DNA of 64,000 bases, from positions 1 to 64,000 of the forward strand of contig NZ_CP015093.1 of NCBI RefSeq assembly GCF_001975705.1, written 5' to 3'. Under the pieces are notes generated by a model, which worked only from the letters and a program-made list of their open reading frames with translations, did no database searches and was not told where the DNA came from. Source of the stretch: Salipiger abyssi. Its GTDB lineage: Bacteria; Pseudomonadota; Alphaproteobacteria; Rhodobacterales; Rhodobacteraceae. The position numbers were made by a program, and so were the translations under genes. Positions 43,733 through 53,208 of this stretch are shown here, in pieces. Within the stretch, counting starts at the first letter, position 1. Each line of letters opens with the position of its first letter.

Positions 43733-44368
43733 ATGATGCACCCCCGACCCTCTCTGCCGACCCTCTCGATCCTGGCCGCCCTTCTCGCGCCGCCGGCTCT
43801 CGCCCAGCAGGAGCCCACCTCCGAATATCTCTGCGGCGAGGATCGCTTCATGGACCAGTCCATGCTGGAATCGCTTCTGACCGGTCGCTGGGAGGCGCAT
43901 CTCGGAGCCGGCTACGCGATCGCCGGACCCACCGTCATCGCCCACCCCGCCGATCCGGACGCGCATTTCGGCACCCTCGACAAGCAGGAGGACGGTCTTG
44001 TCCTGATCCCCGAGGAGGGCGGCGTGGTGCTCGACCTCGATTGGGTCACGGACCAGACCTGGCGCTTCGACCGCGAGCCATCGCTGCCCGAAGGGGTGCA
44101 GGTGGCGAACGGCACCGACCTGCCGATCCTGCCCTTCAGCAGCGACGAAGTCGGCGACCTGGTTGGCTGCGACATCAACGAACTGCCCCGGCTGGTGGGG
44201 ACCGGAGCGGCCGTCATCGACGGCGTGACGATGGAGTTCACCTATCGCCTCATGCTCGTCAGCTACAAGGAGTTCGCCGGCTTCCAGGAAGTTCGTGCGA
44301 CAGCGCACGGCATCCCCGTCTTCGAGCGCCGGCCCGTCATGATGATCCTGCAATTCGAGTCCGATTGA
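43733..44368 (+). CDS. Secreted protein of unknown function
   Basis: A 211-residue protein with a signal peptide (about 1-24, LAPPALA/QQEP). The mature part includes SEYLCGEDRFMDQSMLESLL, DKQEDGLVLIPEEGGVVLDL and DEVGDLVGCDINELPRL; the two Cys may pair. I do not recognise a family. It starts 43 bases after the upstream gene with CCGGAG as ribosome site and lies 26 bases before the lipoprotein gene, so the set is probably one operon. Confidence 0.7.
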   Translation: MMHPRPSLPTLSILAALLAPPALAQQEPTSEYLCGEDRFMDQSMLESLLTGRWEAHLGAGYAIAGPTVIAHPADPDAHFGTLDKQEDGLVLIPEEGGVVLDLDWVTDQTWRFDREPSLPEGVQVANGTDLPILPFSSDEVGDLVGCDINELPRLVGTGAAVIDGVTMEFTYRLMLVSYKEFAGFQEVRATAHGIPVFERRPVMMILQFESD

Positions 44369-44394
44369 TACGCGTTCAAAGAAGGAGACTGCTC

Positions 44395-44922
44395 ATGACC
44401 CTCCCGCCTCTCACCCGAACCGCGCCGGCGGCCGGGCTGGCCCTGGCAACCTGCCTCGCGCTCGCCGCCTGCGTTCCCGAAACCTCGTCCGAGAGCGCGC
44501 GCCCCGCCCCGCCGGAGGCCGCGCCGAACGCTGATGCGGTCGTTCTGAGCGCGCGGCAGGTCGCGGGATCCGCCAAAGGCGCCACCTCCGGATGCCGCGT
44601 GCGGTTTCCGATCACCTATCCCGCCGACGTGCCACCTCATGCGCGCCAGATCAGGGTCTTTCGGGTGGATGCTCCGACGGACCTCGACAACACGGTCTAT
44701 GACGACGCCTGGCGCTTTCCGATCTCGCCCGACCGCCCCTACCTGACCTCGAACGCCGACGGCACGATCACCTGGCGCGGCTTCGGCAAGAGCTTCGCGC
44801 CCTGCCAGCATACCTCCTGGGTGGTCGAGATCGGGCAATGCGTCTCCGGCGACTGCCCGCCCGCGACCTTCTATCCGAGCCGGGACATGGGCGATATCTC
44901 GGTCGAGCTCCGGCGGCGCTGA
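44395..44922 (+). CDS. Lipoprotein, paralogue of the 40012 gene
   Basis: A 175-residue lipoprotein with lipobox LALAAC at the end of a 25-residue signal peptide. The conserved mature blocks (GCRVRFPITYPADVPPH, SNADGTITWRG, GQCVSGDCPPATFYPSRDMG) match the lipoprotein encoded leftwards at 40012-40476. AAGGAGA precedes the ATG. The two paralogues sit at opposite sides of the LuxR-type locus, which suggests duplication within this cluster. Confidence 0.8.
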   Translation: MTLPPLTRTAPAAGLALATCLALAACVPETSSESARPAPPEAAPNADAVVLSARQVAGSAKGATSGCRVRFPITYPADVPPHARQIRVFRVDAPTDLDNTVYDDAWRFPISPDRPYLTSNADGTITWRGFGKSFAPCQHTSWVVEIGQCVSGDCPPATFYPSRDMGDISVELRRR

Positions 44923-44989
44923 CCTTCGTCGGGATGACTGTCGCCGGCAGCACTGTCCCTGGACGAACCGACATCGGGGGAAGTCTTGA

Positions 44990-46315
44990 ATGAAGGGTCT
45001 TTCTGGTCTCGCGTGCGCAGCTCTCGCGATCTGGCTGTCCGGGACGGTCTCCGCCATGGCGCAGGGGGACCTGCTGGGTCCTGACCCGCTCCCTCCCGAC
45101 ATCGCGGGATTGCCGGCGCCATCCGAATTGCGCCGCTTTCCTGAATGCTCCTGCCAGCAGGCGGACTTTCCGCCGTTGGGACGCTGGCGCATCGAAATGC
45201 AGAGCGGCACCTCCCAGGACCTGGCGGATTCGCTGATCGGCGCGAACGCTTTGACCCCGGCGGCGCTGGATTTCTACAGTCGGGATACGGGCCTCACGCG
45301 ACCGCTCTGCGGTGAACGGATCGCCTTTCCCGGCGGGGTCCAGCTGCCCCTGACCGACGGGATGCAATTCGAGCGCAAGGGGAGCGGTGGCGGCTACGTC
45401 CTCGCCAAAGAGTCAGCCGGCCCGGCCCTCGACGGTGACCTGAGCTTTGCCCGCGGCGCTGACGGGGAGATGTCGCGCGGAAGCGGAGAGGTCACCGCCT
45501 TGGTGCCGGGCAATTTTGCATGGGAGGGCCGGTTCGACCTGGTCCTGCAGTCCCCCGAAGAGCCGGGGATGGTCCCCAGCGCACCGATGGCGAGGGCCGA
45601 GGGCCTGACCGGGCGCGGCCTCGAGACATGGTCGGATCTGCCATGCTGGTGCCGCGAAATCGAGTGGCGCTACGGCACAGCCTATGCCGCGGTCAGCGCC
45701 TACGGGAGTTCGGCGCTTCTGGCTGCGGCTCGGGCAGCCGGCGCAGCCGGCGTATCGCCGGGAGAGGCCAGGCTGGCCGGCCCGGACGCCCTGGCGGGCA
45801 TCCGGGCCGGCCGCTTCAATCGCCGCACGATCCCCGCCGCGTTGCGCCCCACCCGACAGGTCACGAGCCATGAGGACGCGGTAAGGTGCGCCATCGGTCA
45901 TCTGGTCTCGGGCGCACTCACGCCGGCGGACATCGCGTCCTGCGCGCTTCACGGCCCCACGCAGGACACTGGCACCGGTGACGATCCCCTGGGCGGCGGG
46001 ACAAAAGTCGGGGCCACGACCGATGTTACCGATTGCAAGGTCTCGGTGCCGCGGATGGAGCCACCCCCGATAGAGGCCATGCTCCGAATCCACGAGGAAA
46101 CGCATGCCGCCCAGTGCCGGGACCAGCATGCGCTCTATGCCCGGCGAAGCGATGTGTTGTCGGGGGTGTTTCGCGGACCGGGCCATTTCGCGGCCGCGGC
46201 ACATAACGACCCCGGTATCAATGCGGCGGACGAGGTAGCGGCCTACGCTGCCGAAATGCGGTTCGCGCTCGATTTCTACGGCGCTCATTGCCGACCTATC
46301 CTCGATCACTTTTAG
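44990..46315 (+). CDS. Secreted protein with HEETH metalloprotease-like motif
   Basis: A 441-residue exported protein with a signal peptide (about 1-24). The middle is Cys-bearing (PECSCQQADFPPLG, LPCWCREIEWRYG). Near the C-terminus lies RIHEETHAAQCRD, an HExxH zinc motif, followed about 35-45 residues later by ADEVAAYAAEM, which can supply the third Glu ligand of a gluzincin. I know no named family for it. A peptidase role is inference from the motif. It closes the four-gene rightward run. Confidence 0.68.
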   Translation: MKGLSGLACAALAIWLSGTVSAMAQGDLLGPDPLPPDIAGLPAPSELRRFPECSCQQADFPPLGRWRIEMQSGTSQDLADSLIGANALTPAALDFYSRDTGLTRPLCGERIAFPGGVQLPLTDGMQFERKGSGGGYVLAKESAGPALDGDLSFARGADGEMSRGSGEVTALVPGNFAWEGRFDLVLQSPEEPGMVPSAPMARAEGLTGRGLETWSDLPCWCREIEWRYGTAYAAVSAYGSSALLAAARAAGAAGVSPGEARLAGPDALAGIRAGRFNRRTIPAALRPTRQVTSHEDAVRCAIGHLVSGALTPADIASCALHGPTQDTGTGDDPLGGGTKVGATTDVTDCKVSVPRMEPPPIEAMLRIHEETHAAQCRDQHALYARRSDVLSGVFRGPGHFAAAAHNDPGINAADEVAAYAAEMRFALDFYGAHCRPILDHF

Positions 46316-46605
46316 GGTGCATCGGATAGCTAATCCGACACCTATGCTCCGGGGATGGTATCCAATGCTCTGGGCAAGTGCGTCGGTGAGTTCGGACTTC
46401 GGTGGGGCTCGCTATCGGCGACATCCGCGTGACGTCTTGCGCGCACACCGAAGGACACATCATGCCTTTCGGCCCTGCCTGCGCAGTGCAGGCAAGGTGC
46501 GGGCCGCCCATGCCGGACATTGGTGCTTGGTGCAGCGAAGGTCCGCTCACCGCCCACCGTAACGGATGCAGGAAGCTGCGCGGTCATTTCGTGGAAGTGC
46601 AGCGC
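46316..46605. other. Junction between accessory region 2 and backbone
   Basis: There is no gene I can support. A weak CGGAT/ATCCG hairpin follows the preceding stop. On the minus strand near 46548 it reads GAGCGGACCTTCGCTGCA, a relative of the GACATTCG-type segments at other cargo borders. Confidence 0.45.
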
Positions 46606-47532
46606 TCACGCGCTGCCCTCCGCGAGGCGGTAGACCGGGATGCCCATCTTGCGGGCCTTGTCGGCGAGGTTTTCCTGGATGCCCGTTCCGGGGAAGACGA
46701 CGACCCCGATCGGCATCGCATCGAGGATCCGGTCGTTGCGCTTGAAGGGCGCAGCCTTGGAGTGTTTCGTCCAGTCCGGTTTGAAGGCGACCTCCGGCAC
46801 CTTGCGATTGTTCGCCCAGGTGGCTGCGATGCGCTCGGCGCCTTTCGGGCTGCCCCCATGAAGGAGCACCATATCGGGGTGCTTGGCATGGACCTGATCG
46901 AGCCTGTCCCAGATCATGCGGTGATCGGCGGTGTCACCGCCCGAGAAGGCGATCTTCGTCCCGGCGGGTAGCAGTACCTCATTGTCGGCCCTGCGCTTTG
47001 CGGCGATGAAGTCACGGCTGTCGATCATGGCCGAGGTCATCTGGCGATGGTTGACCCGTGATCCGGAGCGCGGCGACCAGGGCGTGCCGGTGGTGCGCAG
47101 GTAAATGTCGGCAGCGGTGTCGCGGAAGGTCTCCATGCTGTCGCGGCGCTCGATCAGGTTTTGTCCGATGCCGATCAGGGTCTCCAACTGGACGGATTTC
47201 ACCTCGCTTCCGTCCTGTTCGCGCTGAAGGCGCTTCTGCGCCTGCTCGTTGTCATCGAGTTTGCGTTCGATCCGTTCCACGGCGCGGTGGAAGGTGTTGA
47301 CGGTGGACCACATGATCTCGTCGAGGTCGAAATCGAGGCTGGTGTCGGCCATGGTGGAAATCAGGGCATCGAAGATGTCGGCAACCGCGCCCTGGATGGC
47401 ATTGTCCTCGGGCGTGATCCGGGGATCGGCCTCGCCCTCTGCTGGACGGTAGCCATAGAGTTCGAGCGCTTCGATGACATGGCCGGTGGGAGACGTGCTG
47501 TGATCGGGTTCGAATTCGTCATGGGCATACAT
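46606..47532 (-). CDS. DUF2493 (SLOG-like) protein
   Basis: A 308-residue protein. The C-terminal 120 residues form a DUF2493/YspA-like Rossmann domain (KIAFSGGDTADHRMIWDRLD, VLLHGGSPKGAERIAATWA, RNDRILDAMPIGVVVFPG). The N-terminal half is helical with a coiled-coil (VERIERKLDDNEQAQKRLQ). SLOG domains bind nucleotide-derived ligands, and their role in conjugative elements is unknown. It is a standard backbone gene downstream of the toprim protein. Confidence 0.87.
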   Translation of the reverse strand: MYAHDEFEPDHSTSPTGHVIEALELYGYRPAEGEADPRITPEDNAIQGAVADIFDALISTMADTSLDFDLDEIMWSTVNTFHRAVERIERKLDDNEQAQKRLQREQDGSEVKSVQLETLIGIGQNLIERRDSMETFRDTAADIYLRTTGTPWSPRSGSRVNHRQMTSAMIDSRDFIAAKRRADNEVLLPAGTKIAFSGGDTADHRMIWDRLDQVHAKHPDMVLLHGGSPKGAERIAATWANNRKVPEVAFKPDWTKHSKAAPFKRNDRILDAMPIGVVVFPGTGIQENLADKARKMGIPVYRLAEGSA

Positions 47533-47839
47533 GGGATGTGTCCTTCGGCTGGACCGCGACCGTCGCGGCCTTCATGGCGACGACAAGCCCACGGGCGCTC
47601 CGGTCTGGCAGCCCGAGCTCTTTGCGAGGGCCTTGATGGCAAAGCCCGGCTGATTTGTTTCGCGCTGTAAAGGCGGGCTTGCCCGCCGACGGAAATCAGT
47701 CGGGCGCCGCCATTGCCGGGCCGGAGCGTTTGTGGGCCGCTCGCTCTCTCAAGAAGGCCAAGGCGCGGTCCTCTTGCCGAGGTGCTACTATCCCTTGCCC
47801 ATGGCGGGATCGTTTTTCCCAGATCACGGCCCTCTCTGG
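47533..47839. other. Intergenic region with hairpin
   Basis: No gene is supported. GGCGGGC and GCCCGCC (47672-47687) form a 7-bp stem with a two-base loop between the toprim and DUF2493 genes and may act as a terminator or a processing site. Confidence 0.45.
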
Positions 47840-48886
47840 CTATGGCAACGGGACCATGAAGCGGCTGACGTCCTCGGGGGCGATCTGCACCCGGATCTGC
47901 GCCCGAAGCGCCTCCAGTCCGAAGCTGACGAGATCGTCGTTGAAATCTCCCAGCATGGGCGAAAGCGTGATCGCCTCGATCCCGGCTCCGATGGTCCTGT
48001 CCACCAGGCTGTCCCGTGCGGCGTCGCCTGCCGGATCGTTGTCGCGGACGATGTAGAGCCTGCGCAGATGCGGCGGGAACAGGATGGCGGAGAGATGCCC
48101 GGCCGAGAGTGCGGAGGCCATCGGCATCCTGGGCAATGCCTGCCGCAGCGAGAGGATGGTTTCGATCCCCTCGCCTGCCGCCATGACATCCTGCACCTCG
48201 CCAAACCGGACGGCGTTTCCGAGCAGGTCTCCCATCGCCTTTCTCGGCGGATAGACCGGCGCTTTCCCGGAACCGTCGCGGTGAAGCCAGGTGCGATGCG
48301 CGCCGGTGATCTTGCCATCGAGGCCGGTGACGGCGGCGATCATGGCGGGCCAGGTTTCGGTGGGACCATCACCCTCGGGGCGCCAATAGCAGTTTGGATG
48401 AAACCGCAGATTTGCGGTTCCGCGTAAATCCGCAATGCCGCGTATCCGTAAATACGCCTCTGCGAGACTGCCGGTGAGCGGTTGCGTCATGCGCCAGAGC
48501 CGGCGGGCCGCCTCGGTCGATCCGGATGGTGCTGGCGGTGTTCGGGATCGGCGGGAGTTTGGCACCGATTCAGGATGCGGTAGACTGAGGAAGCGGCGCG
48601 CTTCTTCGGCAATGTCGGCGAAGTCGATGAGGCCAAGACTTTCGCCGATCACGTCGAGCAGATCGCCATGCTCGCCGCTCTGGGCATCGGTCCATTTGCC
48701 AGCCGCACCCTTGCCGGTCTCTGGCCCGTTCAGACGGACGAACATCGAACGGCCGGGCGTGTTTCGCACATCCCCAACCTGCCAGTAATTGCCCTGCTTG
48801 CGCCCATTCGAGAGATAGTGGCGGCACACCGCCTCGGCCTGACGGGCGAGACGGTGTGCCAGTTCGGAAGCGTTGAGACGCGCCAT
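47840..48886 (-). CDS. Toprim/DUF7146-type protein (primase-like)
   Basis: A 348-residue protein with an N-terminal zinc-less primase-like region (KWTDAQSGEHGDLLDVIGE) and a C-terminal toprim domain: AAGEGIETILSLR supplies the Glu, and LYIVRDNDPAGDAA the DxD-like acidic pair. Such proteins prime or process DNA of conjugative elements after transfer. The start overlaps the stop of the large methylase-helicase by one base, so the two are coupled. Confidence 0.88.
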   Translation of the reverse strand: MARLNASELAHRLARQAEAVCRHYLSNGRKQGNYWQVGDVRNTPGRSMFVRLNGPETGKGAAGKWTDAQSGEHGDLLDVIGESLGLIDFADIAEEARRFLSLPHPESVPNSRRSRTPPAPSGSTEAARRLWRMTQPLTGSLAEAYLRIRGIADLRGTANLRFHPNCYWRPEGDGPTETWPAMIAAVTGLDGKITGAHRTWLHRDGSGKAPVYPPRKAMGDLLGNAVRFGEVQDVMAAGEGIETILSLRQALPRMPMASALSAGHLSAILFPPHLRRLYIVRDNDPAGDAARDSLVDRTIGAGIEAITLSPMLGDFNDDLVSFGLEALRAQIRVQIAPEDVSRFMVPLP

Positions 48887-51800
48887 TACGCGGCCTCCCG
48901 CTCACCGATGCGCTCCACCGGGAAGCGGTCAAGCAATTTACCGATGATCTCCGGTCCCGTTGCATCGACGGGCACGAAGAAGCGCAGTTTCCACGAGATG
49001 ATCTCGCTGAAGAGGCCATAGGCCCGCAACCGGTCGCGCATCGCGTCAGTAAAGCCGGTCAGTTCGATCCGGTTGGCGCCCATGACCCGGACGCGGCGCA
49101 GTTGCAGCCCCTCGGTGAGATCAAGGATCGTTCGGCCTTCGATCAACGCGGCATAGGCGGCATCCGGCGTCAGGCTGCTGGTGACGCCGCTGGTCGAAGC
49201 ATTGGCGGCCCATGCCGGCGAGACACGACGACCGATGATGCGTTCGCCCTCGTCAGTCTGGAGCCGATAGACGCGGGAGGAGTCTTGCGGCAAGCGTTTC
49301 CAGATCGGCAGAAGCAGCCCTGTCACCATATGCAGGATGCTGTCGGTGAACTCGGGAACCTCGGCCAGTTCCGCCTTCCAGGCCACGGTAAAAGCGGCAC
49401 GGTCGGCCTCGATCCAGTGGGTTTCGCCCATCGCACGCACCGGAATGTTCATCGCCTCCATCGGTCGGATCAACCGCACGCGTCGTTCGATCTCGCCGTC
49501 GTCCAGCATCACGCTGGTGGTGGGGATCTGCACGGCGGCACGACCGGACCGCTCGTTCACAAGCAGCTTCGCCCGCGGAACATCCAGCTCCGCCAGCGCT
49601 GCATCGAGCGTGACCGGCTGATTGCGCTTGCGCTCGGTGAGCGTCAGGAGCCGGGTTTCTGCCCCTGTGCCCGGATGCGTGTGAATCACCTGCCGGTCTG
49701 TGACGATGAAGCTTTCGGCTTTCAGCGTTTCCAGCCCCATGTCATAGGTGCCGGATGCGATAGCCCCGTCGATCCGCGCCTGCAGAAGCTGTTCGAAGGC
49801 CGAGAACAGGATGCCCTGCAACTCAATGGTCAGCGCCAGCAGGCGGTTGAGGAAGGTGGTGATCGGCGGCAGTTCGTCCTTGATGCCGTTCGCATCCATC
49901 AGCTTCAGCCCGGTGGCGGACTCAAACCGTTCAAGCGAGCAGCCCTCGACCTTGCCGCGCACGATCAACAAGTAGAGCTGGCGCAGCGCATCGCGGGCAT
50001 AGGCGGATTCCAGATTGTCCTCGGGCCGAAACAGGCCTTGACCACCGGTCTGGCGCTGCCCGCGGGTGATCGCGCCCAGCGTGTCGAGGCGACGGGCAAT
50101 CGTGCTAAGGAAACGCTTCTCAGCCTTCACATCCGTGGCGATGGGTCGGAACAGCGGCGGCTGCGCCTGATTGGTGCGGTTGGTGCGCCCGAGCCCCTGA
50201 ATGGCGGCATCCGCCTTCCAGCCCGGCTCCAGCAGGTAGTGCACCCGCAGCCGCTGGTTCCGCGCCGAGAGGTCCGCGTGATAGCTGCGCCCGGTGCCCC
50301 CGGCATCAGAAAAGACAAGAATGCGCTTCTGGTCATCCATGAAGGCCGAGGTCTCTGCCAGGTTTGCGGACGGTGCACGGTTCTCGACCGCCAGACGCGC
50401 CGATGCGCCATCGCCCTTGCGCACGATGCGCCGGGACCGCCCCGTAACCTCGGCCACCAGGTCGGTGCCGAAGCGCTGGACGATCTGATCGAGTGCTCCC
50501 GGCACGGGCGGAAGCGACCCGAGCTGCTCCAGCATCTCATCGCGCCGGACGACGGCTTCTCGGCTCTCGACCGGCTGACCATCCCGGAACACCGGCCGCG
50601 AGGAGAGATTGCCTTCGCTGTCGGTGAAGGGCTCGTAGAGCTGGACCGGGAAGGAATGCTGCAAATACGAGCCGACATATTCCCGCGGCGTGACATCGAC
50701 GGAAATGTCATTCCATTCCTCGGTGGGGATTTCTGCCAGCCGCCGTTCCATCAGCGCCTCGCCGGTGGAGACGATCTGGATGACGGCGGCATGGCCCGCC
50801 TCCAGATCGGCCTCGATCGAGCGGATCAGCGTCGGCGTCTTCATCGAGGTCAGCAGATGGCCGAAGAAACGCTGCTTGGTGCTCTCGAAGGCCGACCGCG
50901 CGGCCGATTTGGCCTGCCGGTTCAGCGTGCCTTCACTGCCGGTGATGTTGGCCGCCTCCATCGCCGCGTCCAGGTTTCCATGGATCACGGCGAATGCGGC
51001 CGCGTAAGCATCGTAGATGCGGCGCTGCTCGTCGGTGAGCTTGTGCTCGACCAGTTCATATTCGACGCCGTCATAGGAGAGCGAGCGGGCGGTGTAGAGG
51101 CCGAGAGAACGCAAATCCCGGGCCAGCACCTCCATCGCCGCCACACCGCCAGCCTCGATCGCCTCGACGAACTCGGCGCGGGTCTGAAACGGGAAATCCT
51201 CGCCACCCCAGAGACCGAGACGCTGCGCATAGGCGAGGTTGTGAACGGTCGTGGCTCCTGTCGCCGAGACATAGACCACGCGCGCATCCGGCAGTGCATG
51301 CTGGAGCCGCAGGCCTGCGCGTCCCTGCTGCGAGGCGGCGATATCACCGCGGTCTCCCTTGCCGCCACCGGCATTCTGCATCGCATGGCTCTCGTCGAAG
51401 ATGATGACCCCATCGAAATCCGAGCCCAACCATTCGACGATCTGCTTCACGCGCGAAACCTTCTCTCCGCGGTCATCGGAGCGTAGCGTGGCATAGGTGG
51501 TGAACAGGATGCCTTCCGACAGCGTGATCTTTGCGCCTTGAGGGAAGCGCGACAGAGGCGTGACCAGCAAGCGTTCCATGCCGAGCGCCGACCAGTCGCG
51601 CTGCGCGTCTTCGATCAGCTTGTCGGATTTGGAGATCCAGACCGCCTTGCGCCGACTGCGAAGCCAGTTGTCGAGAATGATGGCGGCCGACTGGCGGCCC
51701 TTGCCAGCGCCGGTTCCATCACCGAGCATGAAGCCCCGGCGGAAGCGGACAGCACCGGCGGCATCCTCGGCGGCGGCGCGCACGCTGTCGAAATGTTCGT

Positions 51801-53208
51801 CCACGGTCCATGCGCCGGCGAGGTGATCGGCATGGGCTTCCCCTGCATAGATCACCGTTTCCAACTGCGCGTCCGACAGACGCGCGCAGATGTCAGCGGG
51901 CAGCATGGGCCGGTAGGACGGTTTTGGCGGCGCGACCGAGGCCATGGCAGCGGATTGCACCAGCCTGGTCGGGTGCGGCTTGGCGCCGGGGATGCGCAGC
52001 GATTGCAGCGCATATTCCTCATAGATCGCGTCCGACAAGCGCGCGCCCTCGGGCGGCGCCCAGTCCACGGTCTCATACTCGAGCTCCACCCCCTCGGGAT
52101 CGGACGCTGGTGCAGCGGCGGGTCGGGACGCTGTGGCGCGAGCAAGATATCCGCGCACGGTCTTCGGGGCAGCCGCCGGCACGGGAGAAGCGACTTTCGG
52201 CAGCGACACCGGCAAGCGTGGTGGAAGCTGGCTTTCGATCCAGCCGAGCAGCGTGACAACGTCGGGTGCGGTTCCTGCCGAGGCCGGGAAGACTGACGGA
52301 TCGTCGGCGGGCAACTTGTCGATGACGGTCAGCCGCGTGTCGATGCGGGTGCCATGCCTGGAAAAGACCGCGCCATCGATGGCCGCGGTGAAGACCACGC
52401 GGCCACGGTCCTGCAAGCGCATGAAGGCATCGCGCCAGGCCTGTGCTTTCGGTCCGAAGTTCGCGCCGGTGATCGTCACCAGCCGGCCGCCCGGAGCAAG
52501 CCGGGCCAGCGCCGAGGCAATATGGCGAAGGGAAGCATCCGCCATCCGTCCCTCGACATTGGCCATGACCGAGAAAGGCGGGTTCATCAGCACCACGGAC
52601 GGCACAGCCTTCGGGGTCAGATGATCGTCGATCTGGGCGGCGTCGAACCGGGTGACGGGAAAGGCCGGAAAGAGGGAAGAGAGAAGATCGGCGCGGGTCT
52701 CGGCGAGTTCGTTGAGGATCAGCGAACCGCCGAAGCTCTGAGCGAGGATCGCCATCAGGCCGGTGCCAGCCGAGGGCTCCAGTACCACATCGTCCGGCGT
52801 GATCGCGGCCGCCGCCAACGCGGCAAGGCCGAGTGGCAGAGGCGTGCTGAACTGCTGGAAGCTCTGACTTGCTTCGGAGCGGCGGGTCTGCGTCGGTAGT
52901 AACCCCGCGATCTTCGCCAGAGGACCGAGCCGGGACGCCGGAGAGGCGGCTTTGCGGAAAAGCGCCTTTCCGTATTTGCGCAGGAACAGAACCGTGGCGA
53001 CCTCGCAGGCCTCATTGGCGAGCTTCCAGTCCCAGGCGCCGGTGGCGTCGGAGGCGCCGAAAGCGCTTTCCATCGCATCGCGCAGGATCGCGGCATCCAC
53101 ACGCTGGCCACGTTCGAGATGGGGAAGCAGGAGATTGGCGGCGGCCAGGATCGCGGGCGCGGCCGTTAGCGGCGCGATCGGATCGGTCACGGGAGACGAA
53201 ATGTTCAT
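48886..53208 (-). CDS. Strawberry-notch family methyltransferase-helicase
   Basis: A 1,440-residue protein. Around residues 150-260 lies an N6-adenine methyltransferase-like domain with SAM loop EPSAGTG and NPPF (about 210). A superfamily 2 helicase follows, with Walker A GDGTGAGKG (about 495) and the DESH box (about 602). Then come the strawberry-notch-type C-terminal helicase domain (RNQRLRVHYLLEPGWKADAA, GLGRTNRTNQAQPP) and a 400-residue tail. The architecture resembles the phage P1 DarB antirestriction protein. Protection of incoming DNA is an inference. An upstream extension of the frame lies in a repeated leader, so the internal ATG was chosen. Confidence 0.9.
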   Translation of the reverse strand: MNISSPVTDPIAPLTAAPAILAAANLLLPHLERGQRVDAAILRDAMESAFGASDATGAWDWKLANEACEVATVLFLRKYGKALFRKAASPASRLGPLAKIAGLLPTQTRRSEASQSFQQFSTPLPLGLAALAAAAITPDDVVLEPSAGTGLMAILAQSFGGSLILNELAETRADLLSSLFPAFPVTRFDAAQIDDHLTPKAVPSVVLMNPPFSVMANVEGRMADASLRHIASALARLAPGGRLVTITGANFGPKAQAWRDAFMRLQDRGRVVFTAAIDGAVFSRHGTRIDTRLTVIDKLPADDPSVFPASAGTAPDVVTLLGWIESQLPPRLPVSLPKVASPVPAAAPKTVRGYLARATASRPAAAPASDPEGVELEYETVDWAPPEGARLSDAIYEEYALQSLRIPGAKPHPTRLVQSAAMASVAPPKPSYRPMLPADICARLSDAQLETVIYAGEAHADHLAGAWTVDEHFDSVRAAAEDAAGAVRFRRGFMLGDGTGAGKGRQSAAIILDNWLRSRRKAVWISKSDKLIEDAQRDWSALGMERLLVTPLSRFPQGAKITLSEGILFTTYATLRSDDRGEKVSRVKQIVEWLGSDFDGVIIFDESHAMQNAGGGKGDRGDIAASQQGRAGLRLQHALPDARVVYVSATGATTVHNLAYAQRLGLWGGEDFPFQTRAEFVEAIEAGGVAAMEVLARDLRSLGLYTARSLSYDGVEYELVEHKLTDEQRRIYDAYAAAFAVIHGNLDAAMEAANITGSEGTLNRQAKSAARSAFESTKQRFFGHLLTSMKTPTLIRSIEADLEAGHAAVIQIVSTGEALMERRLAEIPTEEWNDISVDVTPREYVGSYLQHSFPVQLYEPFTDSEGNLSSRPVFRDGQPVESREAVVRRDEMLEQLGSLPPVPGALDQIVQRFGTDLVAEVTGRSRRIVRKGDGASARLAVENRAPSANLAETSAFMDDQKRILVFSDAGGTGRSYHADLSARNQRLRVHYLLEPGWKADAAIQGLGRTNRTNQAQPPLFRPIATDVKAEKRFLSTIARRLDTLGAITRGQRQTGGQGLFRPEDNLESAYARDALRQLYLLIVRGKVEGCSLERFESATGLKLMDANGIKDELPPITTFLNRLLALTIELQGILFSAFEQLLQARIDGAIASGTYDMGLETLKAESFIVTDRQVIHTHPGTGAETRLLTLTERKRNQPVTLDAALAELDVPRAKLLVNERSGRAAVQIPTTSVMLDDGEIERRVRLIRPMEAMNIPVRAMGETHWIEADRAAFTVAWKAELAEVPEFTDSILHMVTGLLLPIWKRLPQDSSRVYRLQTDEGERIIGRRVSPAWAANASTSGVTSSLTPDAAYAALIEGRTILDLTEGLQLRRVRVMGANRIELTGFTDAMRDRLRAYGLFSEIISWKLRFFVPVDATGPEIIGKLLDRFPVERIGEREAA

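Noticed and set aside
49102..51486. 794-residue plus-strand open frame opposite the strawberry-notch gene
   Set aside because: Antisense shadow in GC-rich DNA. The minus strand carries the methylase and helicase motifs.
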